Counted from the stretch's first letter, positions 37,801-49,639 are shown. The stretch: 64,000 nucleotides of DNA from Diprion similis (GCF_021155765.1 NC_060106.1:15340031-15404030), one strand, 5' to 3'. Numbers and translations are program-made. The notes: generated by a model from the sequence alone, not told the origin.

Positions 37801-39647
37801 AATTAATAATTTTCATCGCTTCCTTATAATTGGAATGTGAAGGTCTTTTTTCATGAATAATCATCCATCTAGTTGGTTTCTGCACATCCCATATGTAATC
37901 GTGGTTGACATTAAGTATTTTTGATAAGAGGCGGAAAAGCCTTGGAAGCAAACGGAAGCGGTGAACCAAATGGAAGTGTGCTTTTGAAAACAAGAATAAT
38001 CGAATCGCGATCGCTAAAACGAAGTCGAGTCGCGTGGATTTCTTGCCACGAATTACCTGCATGACTTTAAGAATCGCATGACAAGGTAAAGAGAAAGAAG
38101 AATTATTCCGAGCAAGAAGATGAGTCTGGATGGATTGTTTTCTAGGCGTGCCATCGTGACAGGGACAAGCTCTGGGAAGGGATAAAGGTTAGTTATTTGC
38201 ACTAGACGTTGCGCAATCAACATTTTACCTCCGAGCAGAAAATATTTTCAGCACTTGAGTTACACACCGCGTATTAAATCCGCAGCGATAAACGCCCACC
38301 CACGTTACTACAAAATAACCTCGAGAGCGTAATTTTCTTCGAAGGCTTACTCTCACCCCCCTATCCATGCATAATTGTCGAAAAATCACGCGAGCTCGCA
38401 TGCATTGCATCAGAATATCTCGGCGTCTCAAATTTCGCGAAATTTAAAAACAGAGAATTAAACTAACGTCACGATTTCGGTAAATGCATGAAATTTATCC
38501 GATCGTTAAACGACTGTAAAAGAGAAACAGATTATAACTACGTCGGCGGTTTCTATCGATGAAATTTCAGACTTATGGCGAGAGTTGAGATTCATCCTCG
38601 TGTGTTAACTGCGAAGCTGCATCAACCGACGAAGACAGGTATCCACCGCACTTCAGTGCAGTTATTAAATATGATTATGCAACTCGACATGCAACTCTAA
38701 AGGACGAATACGGGATGGCGAAGCCATCCGTCCGCCGGCACTTGGCTGCCAAGCAGCTGTGCATCGTTTTGCAAAGTCGTACCACTCATACCGGCTACTC
38801 TACTCTTAGTGCAGCTTAGTGGCAATATGATTCGTTCATAATGGCGGTACAGTCCCCTGCAAAATGAGTTTGCATCCTAATGGACCAGCGCCTATTGAGA
38901 CATAAATCGCAGGGACGAAAGATGCGACCGTAAAATGTAAAATGTACTGACTTGCAGCAGATGTTTGCTTGCGAAACAGAATGGAACTTGCAGCTAATCT
39001 CATATTATCAAACTCTCACAGGATTTTTCATCCAGTTATGTATAAGTAATAAGTATATACCTCTTCAAACCATCAGACTCTAGGTGATCTTTGCGATGGT
39101 CAAATCACGTTGGAATTCATCTGCAATCCTTTGTTCAATCCTGAAATCCTAGAGCCTGTGGTAAAGTGAATTAGGGACATCACGGCTTCGATACTGCAAA
39201 CGTAAAGTAAGCGTAGGGCGAAGGATGAGAGTTCAAGGCTGACTGAGGCTCGTAACTGCGATTGGATGATCCATACCCTGAGCAACTGGCCACCATTGAA
39301 ACAGTTTGACCTAGACATTGCGTTTTCAGCGATAAACGTCAGCATTCTATTGTCAATGATGATGCCAGCAGGCATCCTCTCCACTGCTGCGTTATGAAGA
39401 TCGATAGTTTCTTCGAAATATGCCTTCTAACTTGCTCGTCATTCGGCACTAGGACCCTCGTTTCGGGTCCTGGCCCAACGATGAGTCCGAGCGAAAGCTT
39501 TGTGCCGTTGAACTTAGCGGTCAAATGATTTCAAGCGAGATTTCGCGGGTTCGAAGTGCATCAGTTCGATGATGCGTCGGTCAGAAGGAGTGCATTATGC
39601 AGCGGCAGGGATGACCCCTTTCACTGCAACAAGTTGCATAGCCAGCG
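34852..39647. other. Intergenic, 34.9-39.6 kb
   Basis: About 4.8 kb between the - strand and + strand cuticle gene groups. Several ORFs of 60-127 aa (for example 36933-37316 +, 37727-38062 -) show no domain or signal peptide. A CTTT repeat lies at 37710-37729. I see no supported gene. Confidence 0.5.
37710..37729. repeat. (CTTT)n microsatellite
   Basis: About five tetranucleotide units in intergenic DNA. Confidence 0.75.
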
Positions 39648-39655
39648 TATATAAG
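39648..39655 (+). promoter_or_regulatory. TATA box, fourth cuticle gene
   Basis: TATATAAG lies 86 bases upstream of the MYTVQ start codon, the usual spacing in this cluster. Confidence 0.7.
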
Positions 39656-39733
39656 AGCCTTCGCTGCGAACAAGAATCACAAGTACAAAACCAACTGCAA
39701 CTCGAGTCCTTCATACTAAGATACTACGGTATT

Positions 39734-41182
39734 ATGTACACTGTTCAGGTAAGTCCTGCTAAAACCACTGTGCATATACTCTTTCAATTGTGATGATCCA
39801 GAAAGGAAAACTAAGTAGTTTGAACGCGAAAAATTATCCCGAATCTGAGGCACGTTCTTTGGAGACCATGTAAAATATTCTTTCTACAGCTATCGTGGCT
39901 CTTTTAGTTCTACAACGCTTCTACCGACCGTTCAAAATCCGTCTTAACGTGTTCCGATACTTGAACAGAAAAAACATGATCGCGACGCAATTAGCTTGAA
40001 AATGCCCATGAAACTGCTTCCTGGTTTCGTGTTTGCCACTCTTAGCATCGGCTTCAACACTGAACAACACTCACAAAGTTTGCTTTGCCTTTAAGTGCGA
40101 ACTTAAGTGTCATTGCGAAGTAATTAACGGTACGATACGAGCGTTAAGTGACCATGAAAACGTAACTCGGTTCCTCCAAATCTTGCACAAACGATTCATT
40201 TCATGGCCTAAAATAAAACTGAAATCAAGATCCAATTCACCCTGCGTTTGACCTCACCAAATATCTCATTCGCGAAAGGGCTGTAGTCCAATGTCTGCAA
40301 TCTTCCTCGGTAAGATGGCCTAATCATCCTCACTATGTTAATACGCCTAACCGTCAGTTTGCATTGCACAATCTGGTCTCGTCTAACGTAACGCCGTCAA
40401 GCAGCGCGCCACAAGGAGCTCAGAAAAAAATAACTGACACCAATTGTAGAAACGACACCTTGGAAACGGGCTCATTACGCCAATAGTTCGTGGTGTTCGA
40501 ACCATCGTAAAATCTTTTCCGCGGTTCGAGTAGTCACTTGCGTTCCGTTGTACTTGGAACAACAAGTTTTCGACAAATTACCGTTGACAAGACTATCATG
40601 AATGTTGAATTGACTTGAAGGTGCTGGTGGTCGTCGCACTATGTGCGACGCGAATCTTCGGGGCGCCACAACGTCCCACCGGTGGATCGGATAAGGATGC
40701 TGTCATCACCGCCCAACAACTAGAAGTCAATTTCGATGGGAACTACGTGAACAAGTAAGTGAAACTTCATGGTTAAACTTGTCGATACTCCCCGTCACCA
40801 AATTCAGAAGTACGACGTTGGGACTGACGGCGATAATTCACTTTGCAGCTTCGAGACCAGCAACGGCATTAGCCACCAAGAGTCGGGCCAGCCGAAGCAA
40901 GTCGACAGTGAAACTCCTGTGGTGGTCCAGGGCGCCGACTCGTACACGGCACCGGACGGCCAGCAAGTGAGCATCACCTACATCGCTGACGAAAACGGCT
41001 TCCAACCTCAGGGTTCTCACATCCCAACGGCACCTCCAATTCCCCCAGAGATCCTCCGGGCTCTTGAATGGAACGCGGCTCACCCTGAAGAAGAAGACGG
41101 CGGCCAAGGCAGACCGCCCCCAAGAGGTGAACTTTTACTCCGTCACGAATCGGTGACGGGACTGTTTTTAACCAATTCATGA
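39734..41182 (+). CDS. RR-1 cuticular protein with an extra intron; 3' end uncertain
   Basis: Exons 39734-39748 (MYTVQ, donor GTAAGT), 40621-40754 and 40849 onward join in frame. The signal peptide ends near IFGA. The RR-1 domain includes NFDGNYVNNFETSNGIS, DSYTAPDG and ITYIADENGFQPQGSHIP, and the tail has LEWNAAHPEEED then GRPPPRG. Unlike the other copies, a second intron (40755-40848, phase 2) splits the domain inside the NNFETSNGI segment. Reading straight on ends at 41182 and gives 160 aa, but a GTGAAC donor at 41127 would remove the last 18 residues and lead to a short final exon I could not fix; an AG near 41205 is one possibility. The acceptor of exon 2 (TTGAAG) has a weak pyrimidine tract. 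Confidence 0.8.
41140..41159. repeat. Perfect 7-bp hairpin near the gene end
   Basis: CCGTCAC and GTGACGG flank a 6-base loop, 13 bases downstream of a possible splice donor at 41127. It may be chance. Confidence 0.4.
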
Positions 41183-43835
41183 ATTATCGAGTTCCTTCTC
41201 CGGTAGACCTTAAAACTTGGAGGATTATCTGAGATCCTGCGATTATGATCCAATGGAAAGGTCACCTCAGAGTCAGTTCGCTATCTGAATTCTAATGGAT
41301 GGATTAAAGTTTAAGTGGATTCCGAGATTATTCTCCTCACTTTCATGAGCAGCTTAAACCAGTAGACGAATGTTGTATGCCGTAGGAGAGGAAGTTTCGA
41401 TTTCGTTGGGCGTGTGATCTTCCCAAGAGTACGTTCAAACGTCGAATCAGGATCTGAAAGATTTTAAAACCTGTTTTTCTAGTTTCACCTTCGTTGTACT
41501 GACGTTCCCCGGAATATCAACCAGGAATTCACAGTAATTGCCTGGAGTTCTAATAATACAGGCTTCGCCACGTTTATGGGACCGGCTAGTAAACCTGTTA
41601 CATAATTCTCTTCGATAACTGGTTTTCTGGGAGGTTTCAGTACAGACATGGCGCTTTCGATAATCTTCCAGCGATGCATATTAAGTTAGACATACTTGAC
41701 AATGAAAAATGTGCCGAAGAAAATTTTGTAATTTCTATTTTTCTCTGTTTCTTCAGGATAAACTGAAGCCTACATTGATCGAACAGGACCAGACCTAAAG
41801 CAAATGTCAACCTAGCCGCGGACACAACCGATTCAATCCTTGGACATGTCTACAAAAATAGATCTAGGTTTCATATTAACTATAGAATACAAATAACAAA
41901 GCAAGCCAGTTACACGCATGTAATTTTCTCACCATAACGCTATTTTTATAGAAAAAAACACACACGTGAAAAAAATAGACACTAAAAAAACTACTCGTAC
42001 CCAATCGTAATACTAATTGTATAATGTGTCAACGTGAACTCGACCGCAAACATGAATTGAACGTGGCCCGGGCCCAGGTTTTGCGTTCATTAAAATTACG
42101 TGCCTGTGCAAGTACACTGGTTCATGCAATATGGTGGTGTACCGACGCGCTGTACACGTTACAAGTGCTACTAGATTGTGATTTTTTACATGTAAATAAA
42201 TAAAGGATATACTCAAAGCTTAAGAGGTTCGTGATTTTCATCAGTCTTATTCGAATTGGAAAAATCTTGTGGGAATTTCGGCATTGACATTATTTTAGAT
42301 TTCATGAATAATTCATGATCATGGTTAATGATTATTCACATCATAATTTGTATAAGACAAGCGCGGGGAATTCTTCCGCAATAATGAATAAGGTATCGGC
42401 TAAAAAAAAATCATCTACGTGCAAATGCTGAAAAATTATACACTGGGCTTTCGTCTAATGAGAATGAACATTATTTTAAATCAAAGTAGTATGAAGGTTA
42501 TCAGGGCATATCAATATTCAACGTTCGAATACTTGGGTGTTTTGAAATTTTCAGTAGATCATCTTCTCATCGACCAAAAAATAATCCATCGACGTCTGAC
42601 AGTTGTTGAAAAAAACCTCTGATTAAATACATACATACATACCTTACGAAACACACGTCGAACGGCGGCTTCGGCTGACATTCAAAAACTGAGGTGAAGA
42701 TCGGACCAAAACTGATAGATGAGACGAATATATTAATAATATATAGGATAGGAAACGATTTGGTCATCGAAAAATGCGGCTTACCTTCGGAATTCAAGTG
42801 TCAGGTTTGAGATTCACCATTTTAAAGGTGGACGGTAAAAGGATGGTCTTTTTTCTTGACATATTTCAATGCCTCGCAATCCTAGATATTTTCAGCATAT
42901 CTGTTTATATAATTATAAATTTCTACGACTGGCCGCGACCATGCAAGCAATCCTTCACCTTAATCGATAAAAAAATCCTTATACTTTTGGTCACCCAAAT
43001 TTAGTGTGTTTGCTTGCATTTATCAGAAAACCAGCATAATCTTCAAGTTAAATCTGCCTAGATTGTTAGTGAGAAATCCCTGAATTTTTTTCCCTGGAAG
43101 ACACTTCTTCGGATAAAATTTAAGCGATTCATTCAATCGGCAGTATTCAAGTTACAATGCAATTCTCGAAAGACACGGCAAGTTCTGTAATGAAGATATA
43201 ATGAGAGCACGTTTTTTATGGAGCATCCTTTGTTCGTGCGCGCATCTGTCTGATGCTCATTTTTTGCCGAAGGTATGATTACTGGGAACGGTTAATTCAG
43301 CCTGCCAAACGAGAAACAAATATCGGCAAGCATCGTCCAGGAAGTAGTAACGGTTAGATATTAATTTTCGCCATGCGGTTTTTGACGTTTGGCTATAGCT
43401 GATGTACGACTTTCGTTGAGGAATCGTTTACACATTATGATAATCGGTCCGACCAACAATTATCAGCCTCAGAACCGGTTCACCCTCGATCGCACGAAAA
43501 GGTTCGATTCGCGAATAGCCTTGACGCCTTCTGTAATGCAGACCTAAAATTGCATAATAAATTAGCTACTTAAATTTTAATCAAGTGTCGTCGGGTCGTG
43601 AGGCTCATCAGCCTTGAGGTCCAAGTCTATAAGTTTAGACACGGAAAGTAGAAGAGAAATCGAAGATGAAAATATACGAAGAGTAACGTGTACTTCTGGT
43701 ACATTCATCGTATGCCTAGAGGTTCGTGGAAGTACCTCAAGATTCTTCCACTAGAAAGTACCATCCGCTCGTCTAGGTATCCGATGGCTCAGCTATTCAA
43801 GCACATTCACTGCAAGTTGGATCGGAAACTTGAGA
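41183..43835. other. Intergenic, fourth cuticle gene to 43.8 kb
   Basis: About 2.65 kb. The start may include an unplaced last exon and 3' UTR of the preceding gene. Short ORFs at 41.5-43.0 kb show no motif. I see no other supported gene. Confidence 0.45.
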
Positions 43836-43843
43836 TATAAATA
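43836..43843 (+). promoter_or_regulatory. TATA box of a possible small gene
   Basis: TATAAATA lies 64 bases before the first downstream ATG (43900) and 107 before the ATG of a signal-peptide-like ORF (43943). This matches the promoter layout of the cuticle genes nearby. Confidence 0.4.
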
Positions 43844-43942
43844 GTTCTGACGAAACAAACGACCGACGTTACTCGTATAACACGCCAGTACAACCAACGA
43901 TGCTACATTTCTCCGACCTACAATTTCGTTACGAAACGATCG

Positions 43943-44089
43943 ATGATTTATCGGAGAACGCTACTTACAACCACGCCTGCCTTGGTCGTGATCTTGATCT
44001 TGATCTTACTCTCCTTCCAGTACTGTTCATTGATGCCAAGAGCTCCTGCGAGTACAGCAACCGCGGAGAGTAAAAGGCTGAAATCTTGA
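43943..44089 (+). CDS. Candidate small secreted peptide (48 aa), unrecognised
   Basis: The frame encodes a short basic start (MIYRRTLL), a very hydrophobic stretch (about residues 13-25, VVILILILLSF), then a short polar tail ending KRLKS. That is the shape of a signal peptide plus a tiny mature peptide. A TATA box lies at 43836. Against it, the hydrophobic stretch comes partly from a GATCTT hexamer repeat, an upstream ATG at 43900 opens a different 57-aa frame (MLHFSDLQ, stop at 44073), and no polyadenylation signal was found close by. It could also be the 5' part of a spliced gene. No family was recognised. Confidence 0.25.
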   Translation: MIYRRTLLTTTPALVVILILILLSFQYCSLMPRAPASTATAESKRLKS

Positions 44090-44929
44090 TCGTTAAGGTC
44101 TCATGTAACGCACCGAGGCCACGCCCTGACAATTTCGGAAACCGCAAGCCACGCTGCTTCGGAAACTTGTCGATGACGTGAGCATAAGTTAATTTGACGA
44201 CTCGCCAGGCTAAGCGAAGAGTATTATAATTGCCAAATTTCCAGATACCTCACTCTGCGCCATAGCAGACATTTTCTGTTTTGTTCTTTTTTTTTCTTTG
44301 GTATAGTGCAATTTGCATCGCTGTTAAACTCAACAAAGAAGATAGAGGATCCGGAGTGCGTTACAGGTTCGATTATCTTTTACTAGTTTTTTTTTTCTAG
44401 CAACGCTGCCGAACCGGTTTCGACGAGCGATTCTCGATTAGTGCCTTTAGAAGCAATTGGGAACGGATTACAGAAAACGTGATATCACAATATATTACTC
44501 CCTACGGCGATCAATGGATTAGAGAATAGCTCTATACTACTCACTCACATCGGTGACTGAAAAGCGAGAGTTACGTTACTGATTTGCTCCAGACAGCTGG
44601 CCATGAAAAAAGATTTAACTTTCGATTCGGACATGGGTTGCATTCTTCAGCGCGAGATAGCTTGCCGCTGGATATAGTATTGGATGAACTAATGAACCAC
44701 CTCACCAGGTGGTTGTGGAATCGGCGATCTTCAATCGATATAAGTTGGACGCTTTTTTTCCTTTCATCTTCTTCATCGTCTTTTTATTTCCTAAACGAAA
44801 TGGGCATCGAATAAGTGGGGAGCTGTCTGCCTCGTCTCGTATACTCGTCCGTAGAAATATTCGGTGACATTTACAGGCTTGACCGTGTGCGTTTATGTGT
44901 GCGTGTAGTTTAATCTACCAAAGTTTGGG
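44090..44929. other. Intergenic before the intronless cuticle gene
   Basis: About 840 bp with T-rich tracts near 44286-44300 and 44388-44398. No gene was recognised. Confidence 0.5.
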
Positions 44930-44937
44930 TATAAAAG
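44930..44937 (+). promoter_or_regulatory. TATA box and initiator, intronless cuticle gene
   Basis: TATAAAAG is followed by an arthropod initiator word TCAGT at 44962-44966, giving a likely transcription start near 44964 and a 5' leader of about 38 bases before the ATG at 45002. Confidence 0.75.
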
Positions 44938-45001
44938 GTTGCTGGTCTGCGATGGAAGGTATCAGTCGTTCTCAGTGCTCAGTACGCTTTACTCAACAAA
45001 C

Positions 45002-45415
45002 ATGAACACATTCGTAATCGCTCTCTTCGCCCTGATCGCCGGAGCTTCGGCTGCCGCGGTCCGAGAATTGGAGAAGGAAGTCCCCATCTTGAGCCAATTC
45101 CAGGAGAACAACGTTGACGGATCCTTCAAATCGGGATTCGAGACTGGCAACGGAATCTCACAGGAAGAGAAAGGATACCTGGTCAACGCTGGCCAGAAGG
45201 ACGAAGCCCAAGTCATTGAGGGTTCTGCCAGGTGGACCGCCCCGGACGGCACCCCCGTCGAACTAAAATGGCTGGCCGGACCCGAAGGTGTCCAATTCCA
45301 GGGAACCCACCTCCCAGTCGCCCCACCAGCACCAGAAATTCCTTTGGCAATCCAGCGCAGCTTGGACTGGAACAAAGCTCACCCCAACGAGGAGTCCCAA
45401 CCCAAGCTCCAGTAA
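45002..45415 (+). CDS. RR-1 cuticular protein, intronless and with divergent core
   Basis: Single-exon gene of 137 aa. The start at 45002 (MNTFVIALFALIAGASA) is preferred over an upstream in-frame ATG at 44939 because it gives a clean signal peptide and the MNT start common to the cluster, and because 44939 lies before the probable transcription start. The RR-1 region has VDGSFKSGFETGNGIS, then SARWTAPDG, then the unusual ELKWLAGPEGVQFQG in place of the usual TYxADENGF. The tail has LDWNKAHPNEE and ends KLQ. The intron after codon 4 or 5 found in the other complete copies is absent, which suggests retroposition or intron loss. The role is presumably structural chitin binding, but the altered aromatic positions could change affinity. 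Confidence 0.85.
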   Translation: MNTFVIALFALIAGASAAAVRELEKEVPILSQFQENNVDGSFKSGFETGNGISQEEKGYLVNAGQKDEAQVIEGSARWTAPDGTPVELKWLAGPEGVQFQGTHLPVAPPAPEIPLAIQRSLDWNKAHPNEESQPKLQ

Positions 45416-45499
45416 GAACCTCCACGACGGCAGAAGCTCCAACGATGAAGCCCAGTCAATTTTTAACCCGATGACTACTCTCAATACCTGTGTTAACTA

Positions 45500-45557
45500 C
45501 ACACTCACACCTATACTTACACAAAAACACACACACACCTACACAAATACACACATT
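45500..45557. repeat. CA-rich microsatellite
   Basis: Imperfect CA repeat within the presumed 3' UTR of the intronless cuticle gene. Confidence 0.7.
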
Positions 45558-45576
45558 TCGTATGTTAATTGCCTGT

Positions 45577-45582
45577 GAATAA
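45577..45582 (+). terminator. Polyadenylation signal, intronless cuticle gene
   Basis: A sense-strand AATAAA about 160 bases after the stop codon. Confidence 0.55.
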
Positions 45583-47442
45583 ATTCTCTTTTGACATAGA
45601 ATACAACATCATTTTACTTTCACTGTATATTAAGCACACTTGTACTCGACTCTCGCACAAATGCTCGAATATATATCCTTTGATATAATTCGATCGGACA
45701 ATCACCCGTTTCATTTGTCCATCTTTCTCGTATTGGAACTCATCGTTTCATCTCTTGACGTCGTAATTTGAACGACATTGTGGTTTTGTTACGTGACAAC
45801 GTTGAGACAGTACCATTGTTATCGAATCGATTGTGTATCGATTGAAATCGATCATCGTAGACGAATATGCTAGAAAGATTAATAATCGCTATACTTTGAG
45901 CTTATAGCTGAATTCAAACTTAGCAAGCCTTTTATTAGCTGGTATTCGGTAGATTGAAATCAAGAACCTTCCTGATCACAGACTCCTCTTTTCGTGCTCT
46001 TTATCGCCAGCTGTTCTCTGGTTGTTTAGTGTTTATAGTTATTACTCAGTTTTACTTTTTGTATAACGAGAGATGCTTTAGAACGACCAAGTAGTCGGTC
46101 CACGCCCATATTAGCTACGGACTATGCAACGTTTTATGCCAGTTTCACTAATGCTAATTAGTGACCACTCGTCGTTAGGATATGTACGAAAACTTCTTTT
46201 CAGGTATAATAAGTACGGGAGTCAATTACCGAGCGCATCTGAGCCCCACCGAAATTATGCCTACTCGCCAACTTTATGCTCCGCGTCTTAAGCTGTACTT
46301 CAATTTCAGTCTAGGAATTAGACGCAATTACCCAACTTCGATTTTACACCCTTAGGTTTATCTATAGCTCGAATGTAGGTAGATGAATGCTTTATATTAT
46401 ACGAGTCGATAATTTCAGGATTGGTTACTCTTCATTGTATCGTCTGCTTTTGAAAGACGTGCTCGTAATAACTGCGTTCGGAGACCAGAAACGATCGAGG
46501 GGGGAATAAGTCAAGCAGACTCAGTTATACTGCCAAGTAATTATTAAGTGCGCAATCGGGTACTTGTGTCTTCGGCGTAGACCCAAAGCGTATTTCTGAA
46601 GTTAAATGTTACGTCTTTTCATCAATTATGGACATTAAGATACCTTTAATCAGTTTTAATAGCGATTATTCTGAAGTATGAATCGAGAATTTACGCTCTT
46701 CGGAATCGAGAAACCTTCATCTACCAACTAATTGCTCAACGTTTCCTCGAACATTCTCAAGATCTTTGAGAAAGTACAATCGCCATAAATCGTGGATAGT
46801 CCAAATCTTACACAACTCCGACTTACTCGTATTTGCCAGTGTCAGCCTCTCGTTTTTTCGAAATCAGATTCTGCAGAACGAATCAAATTTTCGATGAGTG
46901 GAATACTTTCGTATGAAATGAAAACAGAAAAAGAAACGATGTTCGATATTTGAAATCAATAGTCATCCAAGTATTTCGTGGAATTAGGAGGCTGGGAATT
47001 TAAACCCTATTTTCCATGGGAAAGCGATTCAGCGTAATTAACTTTTTTGTTAAATGCAAAACTACAAATGTTGTCATTTTAGATGCGTTAATTCCTTGAA
47101 CAAACGTAGAACGGAACTTTTTTACTCAAAGACACGTCAAATGAATGATGCGTCGTAATTTATAACCAGGTAAAAATTGACAGAAAGTTGATTAATTTCC
47201 CTTTCGAGTCGGATTCCATTTCGTCCTCGTTGCCAAGGACTGATATTTTTAAATTAAATTCATCACCTTCGAAATAAACGGTATTTCTCATACTGCACAA
47301 ACCAGGAATCGCGAAGTTACTGATCCCATACAGCAGGGAGGGGCCGTTTGATTACCGTAATTTACATGAACCAGTATCACGCCATGCGTTCGTTAATATT
47401 CCGATTAACATGACAAGTCCTGCGACGAGATTCGGGACCGCC
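45583..47442. other. Intergenic, 45.6-47.4 kb
   Basis: About 1.9 kb of AT-rich DNA. No ORF with recognisable features was seen. Confidence 0.55.
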
Positions 47443-47450
47443 TATAAAAG
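47443..47450 (+). promoter_or_regulatory. TATA box of the broken cuticle gene
   Basis: TATAAAAG stands about 235 bases upstream of the ATG. A 5' UTR intron ending at an AG at 47672-47673 (TGCAG) could bring them closer. The preserved box shows that promoter decay is not advanced. Confidence 0.5.
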
Positions 47451-47683
47451 CCGGGTGCCACCAGGACACAGCCATCACTTCCAGCTATTGCTTCTAACGT
47501 CCCGACTAGCACCTGTAATAGATAAATGGCATCTTTGGTCTAGGCAGTCAAGCTGCGATAGATATAAATAACAAATCACGGTCAGGCTGGTGATCTTTGG
47601 AATCTTATTTGTACGAGAGCAAAAAATTAAGTAGAGAATAACCCAGAACTGTCTTCTCATTCCATTGCTGCAGGTGAATCATC

Positions 47684-48052
47684 ATGAACAGCGTCCTTCT
47701 AACAACTCTTGTAATTGTCGTCGTAGCTTCGGTCGCAAGCTCGGCTGATTTGTATCCTTATCCCCTTTCTATTGATAAACCGGAAGAACCCCTTTCCCGT
47801 TTTCCCGGGACTGAATTTGAAACTGCGACCGGGATTGCTGACTTGAAAACAGAGCAAAAGGACGAGGCCAAGGTGGTTCTATCCCCCTGAACCACGGCGG
47901 ATGGTACTAAGCTGGACTCGTTGCCGATCGCGGACGAGAATGGTGCCAATGTTCAGGGAGCCGACCTTTCCACGCAACCACAACATGAAGAAGTACCAGA
48001 ACCCGTTCGACGATGTCTTGATTGGATCGCTGCCCACCCTCCTGAAGAATAA
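47684..48052 (+). pseudogene. Cuticular protein gene interrupted by an in-frame TGA
   Basis: The frame starts MNSVLLTTLVIVVVASVASS, a good signal peptide, followed by TEFETATGIADLKTE, which matches the front of an RR-1 domain. A TGA at 47888-47890 stops it after 68 aa. The same frame continues to a TAA at 48050 with TTADGTKLDSLPIADENGANVQG and CLDWIAAHPPEE, which match the RR-1 core and the family's C-terminal tail. Apart from the TGA there is no frameshift. Key aromatic residues around the stop and in the TY position (here LP) are also lost, so decay is more likely than programmed readthrough. Promoter and reading frame are otherwise kept, so the inactivation may be recent, or a truncated secreted product may be made. 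As in the intronless gene at 45 kb, there is no intron after codon 4. Confidence 0.75.
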
Positions 48053-48625
48053 TCCACTTCCAAGGGAAAGTTTTAGGTTCCCGGTGAAAATTTTTATACC
48101 AATTAACGTTGTGAAATGAACGATTATTGAATATTATTATAAACAAATGTATCTAAGTTGTATCGTTTTGTTCTTGAAACTCTGATTGATGACCATGGCG
48201 GTCGAATTGCCGGTGCCATTTGTGAATTGTTAAGACAGAAAGGCGCCTCAATTTCACCAAGTTAATGACTCCATCAGTGAGATGCCGGCGTTATTAGCTA
48301 ATTATTGAACAATTAACGTATTCAAACCTCGCGTATAATCCGCGGGGATCGCGGTAAAAATAAAATTCGAGTTACGCATGGATAATATTCAATGGCACAA
48401 AGTCCACTTATTCTTCCATTCAAAAATTGAAAGATTCGCGTAGGCCCTGGTCAAGTATTAATTGCTTCTCCGCTTACCGATCCGCTCGAGGCGCAAATTC
48501 GTTAGCCAGTTTGGCATCCGTTTGATTGCATGATTGCGGTGATGATTTTAATCCTCGAAGTGTTATGAATGGGAGATTATTCACCCACTCGACATAACTG
48601 AAACTTATGACGCTGGAATATAAAA

Positions 48626-48663
<38 letters not shown>

Positions 48664-49581
48664 TAGAGAGATGTGAAAATAAGAAAAGTAAAAAAGGCGG
48701 TACATTGATTTGGAATTGAGGTCGAAGATCGCTTTTGCTCTCCTGCAAGGAGAATTTCGCAATTACCATACTGCGAAAGTTTTGCTAATAGCTCTGCGGC
48801 CGAAGAGTGTAGACGGGTTATGCATGAAAGTACAGGCTGCGGTACCCGCAAGAGATCCTCTTCAGGTGCCGGACGCACGTGTTAGTAAAAGCGAAGGTAA
48901 ACGTATACGCGGCTCTGTCGGTAGTCTTAGCACCTCTTGTAACTAGCAACTAAAGACAACGTAGGATCCTCCTCGTAGAGACAACCGCATGACCTCCTTC
49001 TGGTATACGCAAATCGGGTCTTGCGATAGTCATCATTCATTATCCTTGACGTACCAAACATGCTTCGAAACAACACGCCTGGCACAATATTCTGAAATAT
49101 TGGCTGGAAATGAAAATCACATCTCTTTTTTTCCATCCAACACAAACCATACAATTATCGACCTGAGAAGCTTCGACGTTCTATTCCTTTGGAGAGATAA
49201 AGAAACAACAAACTGCGGAATCACCTAATTCGGTATCGGTACAATACAACGAAAGCCAACGGGTTTTCCTGAGCACTTGGTTGGAACACGTGAGCCGTTT
49301 TCTCATCCTCGCGAAAGACCTTGTCCTTAATTCCCACCCACGCTCAGGCCGAAGAGTGTTGAGCTATCCTTAAGCCATTACGGGTTCACGATAGTTCGAA
49401 GTCGTGCAACGTTCGCAAGATTCCATTTGCGTGTTTTCAACGATCGGATACATCCCAATCACCCGTAGACGACGACTTCGGACCATCGTGAAAGAGGCAC
49501 GAGGATCTTGGATTTGGAATAGAAGTGTAAAGACTGCGTGAAATGGTTACTAAAGTTTTACGGAACAGGCAGAAACTGCGC
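48053..49581. other. Intergenic, 48.1-49.6 kb
   Basis: About 1.5 kb with a TAA-triplet microsatellite at 48627-48660. ORFs here are low-complexity or unrecognised. Confidence 0.5.
48627..48660. repeat. (TAA)n microsatellite
   Basis: About eleven TAA triplets; it produces a poly-Tyr/Leu run in - strand ORFs, which are artefacts. Confidence 0.9.
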
Positions 49582-49587
49582 TTTATT
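49582..49587 (-). terminator. Polyadenylation signal, cuticle gene at 49.6 kb
   Basis: TTTATT on the + strand reads AATAAA on the - strand, about 53 bases beyond the stop codon. Confidence 0.5.
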
Positions 49588-49639
49588 TATCAACATACAA
49601 GCTAACGGTCACCCATGGTTAATGGAGGACGGAAAAAAC

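Noticed and set aside
43490-43515. GGTTCGATTCG word resembling a tRNA B box
   Set aside because: No paired acceptor stem, anticodon arm or A box could be found around it.
44989-45375. 128-aa - strand ORF
   Set aside because: It is antisense to the intronless cuticle gene, with no signal peptide or domain.
48474-48878. 134-aa - strand ORF with a poly-Tyr run
   Set aside because: The run is the translated TAA microsatellite; nothing else in the frame is recognisable.
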